64,000 nt of DNA, taken from Jiangella alkaliphila (GTDB lineage: Bacteria; Actinomycetota; Actinomycetes; Jiangellales; Jiangellaceae). How positions within the stretch are numbered: the stretch's first letter is position 1; each line of letters starts with the position of its first letter. Position numbers and translations under genes: made by a program. Below the pieces are notes generated by a model. That model searched no databases and was not told the DNA's origin. It saw only the letters and a list, made by a program, of their open reading frames with translations. The stretch lies in contig NZ_LT629791.1 in the NCBI RefSeq assembly GCF_900105925.1, positions 62,001-126,000 of the forward strand. The letters are read 5' to 3'. This document shows, one piece after another, positions 45,049 through 53,627 of this stretch.

Positions 45049-45132
45049 CCCCAAGTTGATCTTGGAGTTGTTCGCCAATTACTGGGCGAATTGTCCGATT
45101 GATGGCCGAACTACTCCAAGATCAACTTGGGG
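45049..45132. repeat. Perfect 20-bp inverted repeat with 44-base loop
   Basis: CCCCAAGTTGATCTTGGAGT (45049-45068) has its exact complement at 45113-45132. In the loop TTCGCC and GGCGAA form a smaller stem. Runs of G and C continue outside. It lies between convergent genes, and no coding sequence is visible in it. Confidence 0.85.
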
Positions 45133-45175
45133 GCGGGGCGGGGTGGGCGGGGCCGGGTCCGGCACCGGACAGCGA

Positions 45176-45217
45176 GAGGCCGCCGGACCCGAACCTCTCG
45201 GTCGGGCCGGCGGCCTC
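45176..45217 (-). terminator. Terminator hairpin of the LPDTG protein gene
   Basis: GAGGCCGCCGG (45176-45186) pairs perfectly with CCGGCGGCCTC (45207-45217) and the stem continues inward by five bases after a bulge. It starts 17 bases beyond the TAA at 45234 on the minus strand. Confidence 0.75.
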
Positions 45218-45233
45218 TACAGGGGAGTTGCTG

Positions 45234-46690
45234 TTACTGCTGGACCTGGCGGCGGTTCACCGCGAACGCGGCGGCCGCACCGGCGAGCAGCAGGCCGACG
45301 GCAACGAACAGCAGCTGGCTCGACGCACCGGTGTCCGGCAGCGACTCGCCGTCACCGGAACCGTCGTCGGCACCGTCAGCGGCGCCGTCGTCGGAGCCGT
45401 CCTCGGCGCCGTCGTCAGTGCCGTCGACCTCGGTCCCGTCGACCTCGGTCCCGTCGACCTCGGTGCCCTCGACCTCGGTGCCCTCGACCTCGGTGCCCTC
45501 GACTCGGTGCCCTCGACCTCGGTACCTTCGACCTCGGTGCCCTCGACCTCGGTGCCCTCGACCTCGGTGCCCTCGACCTCGGTGCCCTCGACCTCGGTGC
45601 CCTCGACCTCGGTACCTTCGACCTCGGTGCCCTCGACCTCGGTACCTTCGACCTCGGTGCCCTCGACCTCGGTCCCATCGACCTCGGTCTCAGCCTCGGC
45701 GCGATCGCAGGCCTGGTAGTAGGCCTCCTGGCTGCCGATCAGGGCGTTGAGCGGACCCTGCCACAGCCACGGCAGCGCACAGGCATCGTTGAGGATGTCG
45801 ATGCTGCCGCCGTCCTCGCCAGGTGCTGCGACGAGGCTGCTCAGCAGGTCCGTCGACGGCGCGTCAGCGCCGCTGCAGGCGGTGTAGTGGGCCGACTGCT
45901 CGCCCAGCACCGCGTTGATCGGACCCTGCCACAGCCACGGCGCGGCGCAGGCGTTGTTCAGCAGGTTGACACCGTCGCCGGTCAGCGTGCCGTCGTTGTT
46001 GCAGGCGGCGTAGTGCGCGGACTGACCGTCGTTGAACCCGTTGACCGGGCCCTGCCACAGCCACGGCAGCGCACAGACGTTGTTGCCAACGTTGAGCCCG
46101 TCGCCGTAGGTGGTGCCGTCGCTGTTGCACGCGACGTACGTGGCCTCCTGGCCCTCGACGAACACGTTCGCCGGACCCTGCCAGAGCCACGGGAGTGCGC
46201 AGGCACCGTTGAGCACGTTGATGCCGTCGCCGTAGGTGGTCTCTTCGGTGTTGCAGACCACGTAGTAGGCGGACTGGTCCTCGACGCCGCCGTTGGCCGG
46301 ACCCTGCCAGAGCCAGGGCGCCGCGCAGGCGTTGTTGAGGACGTTGATGCCATCGCCGTAGGAGTCGGCATTGTTGTTCAGGACGTTGATGCCGTCGCCG
46401 ATGGCGATGCCGGTGTTGCCGTTGCAAGCCTCGTAGAAGGCCTCCTGGCCGCCGACGAAGATGTTGAACGGTCCCTGCCACAGCCAGGGCAGTGCGCACA
46501 GGCTGTTGCCGACCTCGATGTCGCCGAGGCCGAGGGTGTCGAGCAGGCCGTTGGCCTCCTCGACGCTGGTGATCTCGTTGGGGAGCTCAACCCCCTTGCT
46601 CTCCTCGGCCGTGGCCGCCGGCACGCTCATAGCGAAACAGGCGGCGAGCGCAGCGCCGGCCACAACGGCGCCACGCAGCACTGTCTTCAA
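45234..46690 (-). pseudogene. Long LPDTG-anchored protein with six C-x23-C repeats, frameshifted in its linker
   Basis: TTG 46690 has GGAG seven bases upstream, the same spacing as in the short paralog. A Sec signal (VAGAALAACFAMSVPAATA) is followed by six repeats with Cys pairs 65/89, 122/146, 164/188, 206/230, 248/272 and 304/328, all exactly 24 apart, each with PWLWQGP. A linker of TEVEG/TEVDG pentapeptides follows. One 15-bp linker unit (45496-45509) has 14 bp, which shifts the frame; read past it, the protein continues through an Asp/Gly stretch to SLPDTG, a hydrophobic helix and NRRQVQQ, a complete sortase signal ending at TAA 45234. It may be phase-variable, a true mutation or an assembly error. 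Confidence 0.85.
45421..45689 (-). repeat. 18-unit 15-bp tandem repeat encoding the TEVEG linker
   Basis: Seventeen 15-bp units and one 14-bp unit (45496-45509) of the form CCCTCGACCTCGGTG on the plus strand encode TEVEG or TEVDG on the minus strand. Such near-identical units favour slippage, which changes linker length and, in the case of the 14-bp unit, the frame. Confidence 0.95.
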
Positions 46691-46760
46691 CACAATTCTC
46701 CTCAAATCATTCGAAAGGTGTTTCCCAGGCAACCTGTTTTCTGGGTGCCCGCCAGGGAGT

Positions 46761-46789
46761 ACATTCGACCCACTGGCCAGGGGTGTCAA
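46761..46789 (-). promoter_or_regulatory. Promoter of the LPDTG repeat-protein gene
   Basis: On the minus strand, consensus -35 TTGACA (46784-46789), a 17-bp spacer and -10 GAATGT (46761-46766). It predicts a leader of about 65 bases with GGAG before TTG 46690. The paralog at 40832 also has a TTGACA -35. Confidence 0.65.
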
Positions 46790-46892
46790 GGTACTCTACA
46801 AAAGGTCAATCATCTAGGTGACATACCGGCGACAGCACTTTTCGAAGCCCTTTCTGTCCGAATTCGTGAAGAGCGTCTGCAATAATGTGGAC

Positions 46893-47597
46893 GTGCGCCG
46901 CGACGTCATACCGAGTCCGAACATCTGGCACTATCCGGACGTCTACGAGATCGAGAACCGCGGCGTCGACCCCGGCGGCGTTCTCGAGGCCGCGATGCTG
47001 CGCATCCACGACTGGGCCGGGCTCGACCTCCTCGACGTCGGCTGCGGCACCGGGTTCCATCTCCCCCGGTTCGCGGCGTCCGCCCGCCGCGTCGTCGGCG
47101 TCGAGCCGCACCCGCCGCTGGTGCGACGCGCTCAGCAGCGGGTGGCGGCGCTGCCGGCCGCGGTCCGCTCGCGCATCACCGTCCTGCGCGGCAAGGCGCA
47201 GCAGCTGCCGCTCCCGCCGGCGTCGGTCGACGTCGTGCACGCCCGCTGGTCCTATTTCTTCGGACCCGGCAGCGAGCCGGGGCTGGCCGAGCTGGGCCGG
47301 GTGCTGCGACACGGCGGCACCGCGTTCGTCATCGACAACGACGCCACCCGGTCGACGTTCGGCCGCTGGTTCCGCACCGCGCTGCCGTCGTACGACGCCG
47401 AGGCGGTGGAGCGGTTCTGGGCCCGGCAGGGCTGGCAGCGCGAGCCGCTGACGATGCGCTGGGAGCTGCCCGACCGCGCCGCGTTCGAAGCCGTCGTGCG
47501 GATCGAGTTCGACCCCGAGAACGCCGAGGCGATCCTGACCGAGCACGACGCCGCCTCCGTCGACTACGCCGTCAACCTGTTCTGGCGCCGCTTCTGA
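46893..47597 (+). CDS. Class I SAM-dependent methyltransferase
   Basis: Methyltransferase of 234 residues. Motif I is LDVGCGTGFH, followed by the acidic GVEPHPP and LPLPPASVDVVHARWSYF. The start IPSPNIWHYPDVYEIENR is typical of an actinobacterial group of unknown substrate. GTG 46893 is chosen because AATAAT ends six bases before it, suggesting a leaderless transcript; GTG 46887 and 46818 are in frame. It precedes radA on the same strand. Confidence 0.85.
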   Translation: MRRDVIPSPNIWHYPDVYEIENRGVDPGGVLEAAMLRIHDWAGLDLLDVGCGTGFHLPRFAASARRVVGVEPHPPLVRRAQQRVAALPAAVRSRITVLRGKAQQLPLPPASVDVVHARWSYFFGPGSEPGLAELGRVLRHGGTAFVIDNDATRSTFGRWFRTALPSYDAEAVERFWARQGWQREPLTMRWELPDRAAFEAVVRIEFDPENAEAILTEHDAASVDYAVNLFWRRF

Positions 47598-47634
47598 CGC
47601 ACGGTTGTCGGACCGGCCGTCTACGGTTCTGGTC

Positions 47635-49026
47635 ATGGCGAAGGCGAAGACGACGGCCCCGGTCTTCCGGTGCTCCGAGTGTGGCTGGTCCACGGCCAAG
47701 TGGGTCGGCCGGTGCGGCGAGTGCCAGGCATGGGGCACGGTCGAGCAGGCCGGCACGGCGAAGGCCGGCGTCACGGCGGCCGGCCCGGTCACCGAGGCGG
47801 CCCAGCCGATCGGCTCGGTCGCCATCGAGGCCGCCCGCTCCCGGCCCACCGGCGTCGGCGAGTTCGACCGCGCGCTGGGCGGCGGGCTGGTCCAGGGCGC
47901 CGTCATCCTGCTGGCCGGCGAGCCGGGCGTCGGCAAGTCAACACTCCTACTCGACGTCACCGCACGGTGGGCGCACGAGGCCGGCCGGGCGCTCTACGTC
48001 ACCGGTGAGGAGTCCGCGGCCCAGGTGCGGCTGCGGGCCGAGCGCATCGACGCCGTCGCCGACCATCTCTACCTCGCCGCCGAGACCGACCTGTCCGCCG
48101 TCCTCGGGCACATCGACGAGGTCCAGCCGTCGCTGCTGGTGCTCGACTCCGTCCAGACGGTGTCCAGCGCGGCCGTCGACGGCGCGGCCGGCGGCGTCAC
48201 ACAGGTGCGCGAGGTGGCCGCGTCGCTGATCCGCCTGGCCAAGGACCGCGGCATCGCCACCATCCTCGTCGGCCATGTCACCAAGGACGGCAGCATCGCC
48301 GGGCCGCGCGTGCTCGAGCACCTGGTCGACGTCGTGCTGCACTTCGAGGGCGACCGCCACTCCCGGCTGCGGCTGGTGCGCACGGTGAAGAACCGGTTCG
48401 GGCCGGCCGACGAGGTCGGCTGCTTCGACCTCACCGACACCGGCATCAGCTCGCTGGCCGACCCCACCGGGCTGTTCCTGTCGCGCCACGCCACACCGGT
48501 GCCGGGCACCTGCGTCACCGTCACGCTGGAGGGGCGGCGCCCGTTGCTCGGCGAGGTGCAGGCGCTGGTGGCGACGTCCGCGCTGGCCACGCCGCGGCGG
48601 GCGAACAGCGGGCTCGACTCCTCGCGCGTCGCCATGGTGCTGGCCGTGCTCGAGCGTCGCGGTCAGGTCCGGCTCAGCAACAGCGACGTCTACACGTCCA
48701 CCGTCGGCGGCGCCAAGCTGTCCGAGCCGTCCACCGACCTCGCGTTGCTGCTGGCGGTGGCCGGCGCGGCGTCCGGCACTCCGTTGCCGGCCGGGCTGAC
48801 GGCGCTCGGCGAGGTCGGGCTGGCCGGCGAGATCCGCCGCGTGTCCGGCCTGCAGCGGCGGCTGGCCGAAGCCGAGCGCATGGGGTTCACGACGGCGCTG
48901 GTGCCGGGCGACCCCGGCCCCGTGCCCGGCGGCATCCGCGTCGTCGAGGTCGCCGACGTCGGCCAGGCGCTGGCGGCGGCCGGTCGCAATGCCGGGTTGG
49001 CGGCGGATTCGCCCCAGCGCACCTGA
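47635..49026 (+). CDS. radA: RadA, DNA repair ATPase
   Basis: Branch-migration helicase-like protein of 463 residues acting in recombination. It shows the zinc finger Cys13, 16, 27 and 30, Walker A GEPGVGKST (95-103), the RadA-specific KNRFG and a C-terminal Lon-like domain (LALLLAVAGAASGTPLP, then LTALGEVGLAGEIR). radA followed by disA is the usual actinobacterial order. Confidence 0.96.
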   Translation: MAKAKTTAPVFRCSECGWSTAKWVGRCGECQAWGTVEQAGTAKAGVTAAGPVTEAAQPIGSVAIEAARSRPTGVGEFDRALGGGLVQGAVILLAGEPGVGKSTLLLDVTARWAHEAGRALYVTGEESAAQVRLRAERIDAVADHLYLAAETDLSAVLGHIDEVQPSLLVLDSVQTVSSAAVDGAAGGVTQVREVAASLIRLAKDRGIATILVGHVTKDGSIAGPRVLEHLVDVVLHFEGDRHSRLRLVRTVKNRFGPADEVGCFDLTDTGISSLADPTGLFLSRHATPVPGTCVTVTLEGRRPLLGEVQALVATSALATPRRANSGLDSSRVAMVLAVLERRGQVRLSNSDVYTSTVGGAKLSEPSTDLALLLAVAGAASGTPLPAGLTALGEVGLAGEIRRVSGLQRRLAEAERMGFTTALVPGDPGPVPGGIRVVEVADVGQALAAAGRNAGLAADSPQRT

Positions 49027-49182
49027 ATCGTTGCGTGGTATTGACGTCAACGACGCCACACACCGGCACATCACGCCCTAGACTGTTCTATCCGCGCCGT
49101 CGGCTGTCCCTCGCCGGGACGGCGCCGCGCAAACGTACACTGTTCATCAACGAGAAGCCGTTCGGGTCACGACAGGGGTCAC

Positions 49183-50277
49183 GTGCAAGGCATCGATCGA
49201 GCCGGCGCCGACGCGAAGCTGCGCCTGGCTCTGGCAGCTGTGGCGCCCGGCACGGCGCTGCGCGAGGGCCTGGAGCGGATCCTGCGCGGCCGCACCGGCG
49301 CCCTGGTCGTGCTCGGCTACGACAAGACCATCGAGGCCATGTCCACCGGCGGCTTCAGCCTCGACGTCGAGTTCAGCGCCACCCGGCTGCGCGAGCTGGC
49401 GAAGATGGACGGCGCCATCGTCGTCGACCGCGACTGCACGAAGATCCTCAAGGCGGCCACCCAGCTGGTGCCCGACCCGTCCATCCCGACGACCGAGTCC
49501 GGCACCCGGCACCGCACCGCCGAGCGCGTGGCCAAGCAGACCGGCTTCCCGGTCATCTCGGTCAGCCAGTCCATGCGCATCGTCGCCATCTACGTCGACG
49601 ACATCCGCTACGTGCTCGAGGACGCCGGGCAGATCCTGTCGCGGGCCAACCAGGCGCTGGCCACGCTCGAGCGCTACAAGCTGCGCCTCGACGAAGTGTC
49701 CGGCACGCTGTCGGCGCTGGAGATCGAGGACCTCGTCACCGTCCGCGACGTCGTCTCGGTGGCGCAGCGGCTGGAGATGGTGCGGCGCATCTCGGTCGAG
49801 ATCGACGGCTACGTGGTCGAGCTCGGCACCGACGGCCGGCTGCTCAGCCTGCAGCTCGACGAGCTCGTCGCCGGCGTCGACTCCGACCGCGAGCTGGTCA
49901 TCCGCGACTACCTGCCGGCACCGTCCGGACGCCGCAAGCGCAGCCTCGGCGAGGCCATCAGCGCGCTCGACACACTGTCCGGCACCGACCTGCTCGACCT
50001 CGGCGCGGTCGCCCGGGCGCTCGGCTTCCCCGGCGGCGGCGAGCAGCTCGACGCCGCGGTGAGCCCGCGCGGGTTCCGGCTGCTGGCCCGGGTGCCGCGG
50101 CTGCCCGACAGCGTCATCGACCGCCTGGTCGAGCACTTCGGCGGCCTGCAGAAGCTCCTCGCCGCCAGCGTCGACGATCTCCAAGCCGTCGAGGGCGTCG
50201 GCGAGTCCCGCGCCCGCAGCGTCCGCGAGGGACTGTCCCGGCTGGCCGAGTCCAGCATCCTCGAACGCTACGTCTGA
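49183..50277 (+). CDS. disA: DisA, diadenylate cyclase scanning DNA
   Basis: Makes cyclic di-AMP and scans DNA for branched structures, 364 residues. The DAC domain has KMDGAIVVD (DGA at 76-78) and GTRHRTAER (107-115); a helical spine and a C-terminal helix-hairpin-helix DNA-binding domain ([19 protein letters not shown]) follow. GTG 49183 is preceded by AGGGG. The 156-bp gap after radA holds the palindrome TTGACGTCAA and a TACACT -10, so disA probably has its own promoter. Confidence 0.95.
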   Translation: MQGIDRAGADAKLRLALAAVAPGTALREGLERILRGRTGALVVLGYDKTIEAMSTGGFSLDVEFSATRLRELAKMDGAIVVDRDCTKILKAATQLVPDPSIPTTESGTRHRTAERVAKQTGFPVISVSQSMRIVAIYVDDIRYVLEDAGQILSRANQALATLERYKLRLDEVSGTLSALEIEDLVTVRDVVSVAQRLEMVRRISVEIDGYVVELGTDGRLLSLQLDELVAGVDSDRELVIRDYLPAPSGRRKRSLGEAISALDTLSGTDLLDLGAVARALGFPGGGEQLDAAVSPRGFRLLARVPRLPDSVIDRLVEHFGGLQKLLAASVDDLQAVEGVGESRARSVREGLSRLAESSILERYV

Positions 50278-50414
50278 CCAGCGTCGTCGCGGACGAACGT
50301 CGTGCGAACGAACGTTGTCAGCGCCCGCCCGTAGGGTGGGCACCCTCCCAACCGGGCGGGGACCGAACTCAGGCACACGAACGCACAGTTCGGGCGAACC
50401 GGACACCGCACTCG

Positions 50415-50874
50415 TCAGCTGGCGAAGGCAGCGACGGCGTCGGCGAACCGGTCGAGGTCCGCGGCGAAGTCCGGCCGCGGCGGCTCCGTGCAGCCCGGCA
50501 GCACGACCGCACCCGGCACGAGCGCGGCCAGCGCGTCCACCGCCCGGCGCTGGTGGAACGGGTTCGGCGGGTCCGCCGGCAGCAGGCCAGGCCAGCAGCA
50601 GGCGGGCGACCGTGTCCGGCCTGGCCAGCGCCAGCCGCACCGCCGCCGAGCAGCCGTTCGACCCGGCGATGACGACCACCGGCTCCCCGGGCAGCGTCCG
50701 AGCCAGGTGATCTGCCTCGGCCGCCCACGACGTCGCGCGAGTCAGCCGATCCGGCGCGAGCACGTCGAAGCCGCGACCCTCCAGCGCGTCGATGACGCCC
50801 GGCCGCCGCCAGAAGGCGTCGGCGTCCATGCCCGGTTCCCAGAGCCCACCGTGGACCAGCAGCAGCGTCGTCAC
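50415..50874 (-). pseudogene. Frameshifted short alpha/beta hydrolase
   Basis: From GTG 50874 the frame reads TTLLLVHGGLWEPGMDADAF, with a nucleophile elbow VVIAGSNGCSAAVRL, to LLLAWPA. Near 50575-50590 an extra base shifts it; in the next frame the protein continues DPPNPFHQRRAVDALAALVP to a TGA at 50415 and looks normal there. Total length is 460 bp, one more than a multiple of three. It is either a recent pseudogene or a sequence error. At about 153 residues it is short for the fold. Confidence 0.7.
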
Positions 50875-50896
50875 CGACGCATTGTCGCGTACATGA

Positions 50897-50940
50897 CTCG
50901 TGGGCCCGCCGCCCTCTCGCGAAGGCGCCGGACCCACGAG
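50897..50940 (-). terminator. Hairpin between the secreted protein and the broken hydrolase
   Basis: CTCGTGGG (50897-50904) pairs with CCCACGAG (50933-50940), and the stem extends inward with one mismatch to about 12 bases. It lies between the 51014-52243 gene and the downstream hydrolase. Confidence 0.55.
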
Positions 50941-50958
50941 GTTCATCTCATTTCGTGT

Positions 50959-50983
50959 CACGGCGGCGGGTGGGACCGCCGTG
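50959..50983 (-). terminator. Terminator hairpin of the 409-residue secreted protein gene
   Basis: CACGGCGG (50959-50966) and CCGCCGTG (50976-50983) form an 8-bp stem with a 9-base loop, about 30 bases beyond the stop at 51014 on the minus strand. Confidence 0.55.
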
Positions 50984-51013
50984 CTCGATCGCCGGGCCGG
51001 AGCCCGGCTGCTC

Positions 51014-52243
51014 TCAGAGCGAGCGCGCGGCGTCGGCCGGAACGGCCTCGCCGGTGATGCCGCCCTGCGGGACCTCGACGCTCAGCTCGGGGAAGCTCAG
51101 CAGGCCGACCTCGGCGCTGGCCACCTCGACGTCGCCCACGACCGGGACCGGGACGGTCACCGTCACGCGCACCGACAGGCCGCCGCCCGACGCGGACGCG
51201 ACCGTGCCGTCCTCGGCGAGGACGGTGTCGGAGTCGCGGTAGTCGGCGAAGTTCAGGTTCACCGACAGGCCGCCCAGGTCGAACGTCTCGTCGAAGCCCG
51301 GCTCGACGTGGATGACGTCGTTGTCACCGACGTGCAGCTCGAGGGCCGGCAGCTCGTAGTCGAACGCCGCGCCGCCCGGCTCACCGGTCGCCGCGAGCCG
51401 GCCCCACGCGTTCGGCGTCTCGCCGTCGTCGGAGCCCGCCAGGCCGAGCGAGATGCCGCCGTTGGCCGCCCCGCCCAGGACGCTCAGGTCGGCGAACCGG
51501 CCGCTGACCTCGGCGTAGGCGCCCAGCGAGCCGTCGTCCTTCGGGAACGTGCCGGTCTCCTGCAGCAGCTGGCCGGCGCCGACGGTGACGACCGGGCTAC
51601 CGGCCGGCAGCTCGATCGGCAGCATGTCCGCGACCCCACCCAGGTCCGCGATGTCGATCAGGTCGACCTCGCCGACACCCGAGTACAGCGACGTCAGCAC
51701 GCCGCCTGCGCCGCCCTCGGTGACGAGGTCGTCGTTCCAGTTGGCCTTGACCTCGCCGGAGATCGCGTCGAGGTTGCCGAGGATCGGCACCTCGAGGCCG
51801 TGCAGGCCGTAGGTGGCCGTGTCGGCCTCCTCCGGCAACGCGACCTGCTCGACCAGGTACGGGACGTCGAACTCGGCGCCCGCGCCGCCGACGCTGGCGA
51901 TGATCCCGAACGCCCGGGAGAAGACGCCCTCGTCCTCGCCCTCGACGCCGGCCGAGTTCGCCTCGGACTCGATCTGCCCGACGGTGACGTGCGCGTCGAG
52001 CTCCGGCACCTCCACCGGGAGGGGCGCCTCGGCGCCGGTCCTCACCTGCGCGGTGGCGTAGTAGCCGTCCGCTGCGATCCTGAACTCGCCGGAGCGCTGG
52101 TCCGGCTCGGCGGCCGTGCCGGACTCGGTGGCCTGTGCCTGCAGCCCGGCGGCCGAGCAGACCAGCGCCGCGCCGGCCACGCCCGCTGCCACCTTGACCG
52201 CACCACGACGCACACGCCGCCGGTCAGTCGCTTCCAGAGTCAT
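51014..52243 (-). CDS. Secreted beta-rich protein, unknown function
   Basis: Protein of 409 residues with a signal peptide (GAVKVAAGVAGAALVCSAAG). The mature part is rich in G, D and V with alternating hydrophobic strands (FRIAADGYYATAQVRTG near the start; LSVRVTVTVPVPVVGDVEVA near the end), suggesting a beta-sandwich or choice-of-anchor type secreted protein. There is no LPXTG, lipobox or C-terminal helix. AAGGAG lies six bases before ATG 52243, which decides the start over a longer reading. The family is not recognised. Confidence 0.7.
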   Translation of the reverse strand: MTLEATDRRRVRRGAVKVAAGVAGAALVCSAAGLQAQATESGTAAEPDQRSGEFRIAADGYYATAQVRTGAEAPLPVEVPELDAHVTVGQIESEANSAGVEGEDEGVFSRAFGIIASVGGAGAEFDVPYLVEQVALPEEADTATYGLHGLEVPILGNLDAISGEVKANWNDDLVTEGGAGGVLTSLYSGVGEVDLIDIADLGGVADMLPIELPAGSPVVTVGAGQLLQETGTFPKDDGSLGAYAEVSGRFADLSVLGGAANGGISLGLAGSDDGETPNAWGRLAATGEPGGAAFDYELPALELHVGDNDVIHVEPGFDETFDLGGLSVNLNFADYRDSDTVLAEDGTVASASGGGLSVRVTVTVPVPVVGDVEVASAEVGLLSFPELSVEVPQGGITGEAVPADAARSL

Positions 52244-52452
52244 ACTTGCTCCTTCTCCACTACCCTTTTCCGGCCTCGATGGGGACAAAGTCCGGATTTA
52301 TCCGTGCGTGCAGAATTGATCACGCGTCAGAGACGCTAACTACGAGACTGATCATGAGTCAATGACCATGACGAAACGTCGTCGGCGGATATTTTCCGGT
52401 GTCCTTTTTGGCCCTTTGTGACCCGCTGCCGCCGGGCCTAGACTCGACGCTG

Positions 52453-53337
52453 ATGCACGCCACCGTCCTGTCCTGGTACTCCGCTCACGCGCGCGATCTG
52501 CCGTGGCGCGCGCCCGGCCGGACGCCCTGGGGCGTGTTGGTGAGCGAGATCATGCTGCAGCAGACCCCGGTCGTGCGGGTCGAGCCGGTGTGGCACGAGT
52601 GGATGCGACGGTGGCCGCGGCCGGCCGATCTCGCCGCCGAGGAGCCGGGCGAGGCGATCCGCGCGTGGGGACGGCTGGGCTACCCGCGGCGGGCGCTGCG
52701 GCTGCACGCGGCGGCCGGGGCGATCGTCGCGCGGCACGGTGGTGACGTGCCGGGGACGTACGACGAGCTGATCGCGCTGCCCGGCATCGGCGACTACACG
52801 GCCGCGGCGGTCGCGTCGTTCGCGTTCGGCGCCCGGCACGCCGTCCTCGACACCAACGTCCGCCGGGTGCTCGCCCGCGCCGTCGCCGGGACCCAGTACG
52901 CACCCGTCGCGCCGACGTCCGCCGAGCGGCGGCTGGCGCTGGACCTGGTGCCGGACGGCGACACCGCGCCCCGCTGGGCGGTCGCCGTCATGGAACTGGG
53001 CGCGCTGGTCTGCACCGCCCGCTCGCCGCGCTGCTCGGCCTGCCCCATCGCCGACCAGTGCGCCTGGCGCCTCGCCGGCTCCCCTCCCGACGACGGTCCC
53101 CCACGCCGCGGCCAGCCCTGGCACGGCACCGACCGCCAGGTCCGCGGCCGCCTGATGGCAATCCTCCGCGACTCGACCACCCCCGTGCCCAAACACCTGC
53201 TCGAGGCCACCTGGCCCGACCCCGCCCAACGCGAACGCGCCCTCGACACCCTCGTCGCCGACGGCCTCATCGAACCCTTGGACGGCGACCTCTTCCGCCT
53301 CCCCACCTCTCCCCCGCCCGCCGGTCAAGTGGGATAG
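52453..53337 (+). CDS. mutY: MutY, A/G-specific adenine DNA glycosylase
   Basis: Removes adenine opposite 8-oxoguanine, 294 residues. The catalytic Glu32 is in SEIMLQQTPVVRV, the helix-hairpin-helix is LPGIGDYTAAAV (109-120), Asp133 lies in VLDTNVRR, and the iron-sulfur cysteines are 187, 194, 197 and 203. The C-terminal NUDIX-like part is reduced, as in many actinobacteria. ATG 52453 is used. Confidence 0.92.
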   Translation: MHATVLSWYSAHARDLPWRAPGRTPWGVLVSEIMLQQTPVVRVEPVWHEWMRRWPRPADLAAEEPGEAIRAWGRLGYPRRALRLHAAAGAIVARHGGDVPGTYDELIALPGIGDYTAAAVASFAFGARHAVLDTNVRRVLARAVAGTQYAPVAPTSAERRLALDLVPDGDTAPRWAVAVMELGALVCTARSPRCSACPIADQCAWRLAGSPPDDGPPRRGQPWHGTDRQVRGRLMAILRDSTTPVPKHLLEATWPDPAQRERALDTLVADGLIEPLDGDLFRLPTSPPPAGQVG

Positions 53338-53389
53338 CCCTGGCCGTGCGGCGGGCGCGGAGCTGGCGGCCCGGTGCGCACGACCATGA

Positions 53390-53484
53390 GGAGGGGACGG
53401 CGGGTGCGGAGCCGGCGTCAAGAGCGCACGCGGCATGCTTCACCGCCGCGAAGCGGAGCCGGCGCAGCACCCGCCGCCCCCTCC
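53390..53484 (+). repeat. Structured intergenic element, copy 2
   Basis: An 18-bp stem (53390-53407 with 53467-53484, one mismatch) encloses the same 59-base core (53408-53466) as at 32736-32794. The stem sequence (GGAGGGGACGGCGGGTGC) differs from that of copy 1 but still pairs, so the fold rather than the sequence is kept. It lies about 50 bp downstream of mutY, as copy 1 lies downstream of the HAD gene. Confidence 0.8.
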
Positions 53485-53544
53485 GACCCCGCAAGCAGAC
53501 CCCGCCGGCGCAGCGCCACAAGACACCGCCCGGCGTGACCACCC

Positions 53545-53573
53545 TTGACCGGCGGTAATCATTTCGCTACGTT
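53545..53573 (+). promoter_or_regulatory. Promoter of the nagZ-namZ-amiE operon
   Basis: TTGACC (53545-53550), a 17-bp spacer and TACGTT (53568-53573) lie 55 bp before the nagZ ATG, which has GGAGG at a good distance. Confidence 0.6.
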
Positions 53574-53627
53574 CCGCCACAAGCTGGCTCGCTGAAAACG
53601 GCAACCGCCCGTCCCCCGGAGGCCCAC

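Noticed and set aside
45421-45689. Regular short repeats considered as a CRISPR array
   Set aside because: The units are contiguous with no spacers and code for a pentapeptide linker.
45056-46885. Long plus-strand frame with LDLGAL-type repeats
   Set aside because: It is the reverse reading of the TEVEG-coding 15-bp array and of the C-x23-C repeats. The minus strand has a ribosome site, signal peptide and anchor.
48069-49074. Minus-strand frames opposite radA
   Set aside because: Antisense shadow of a fully conserved RadA.
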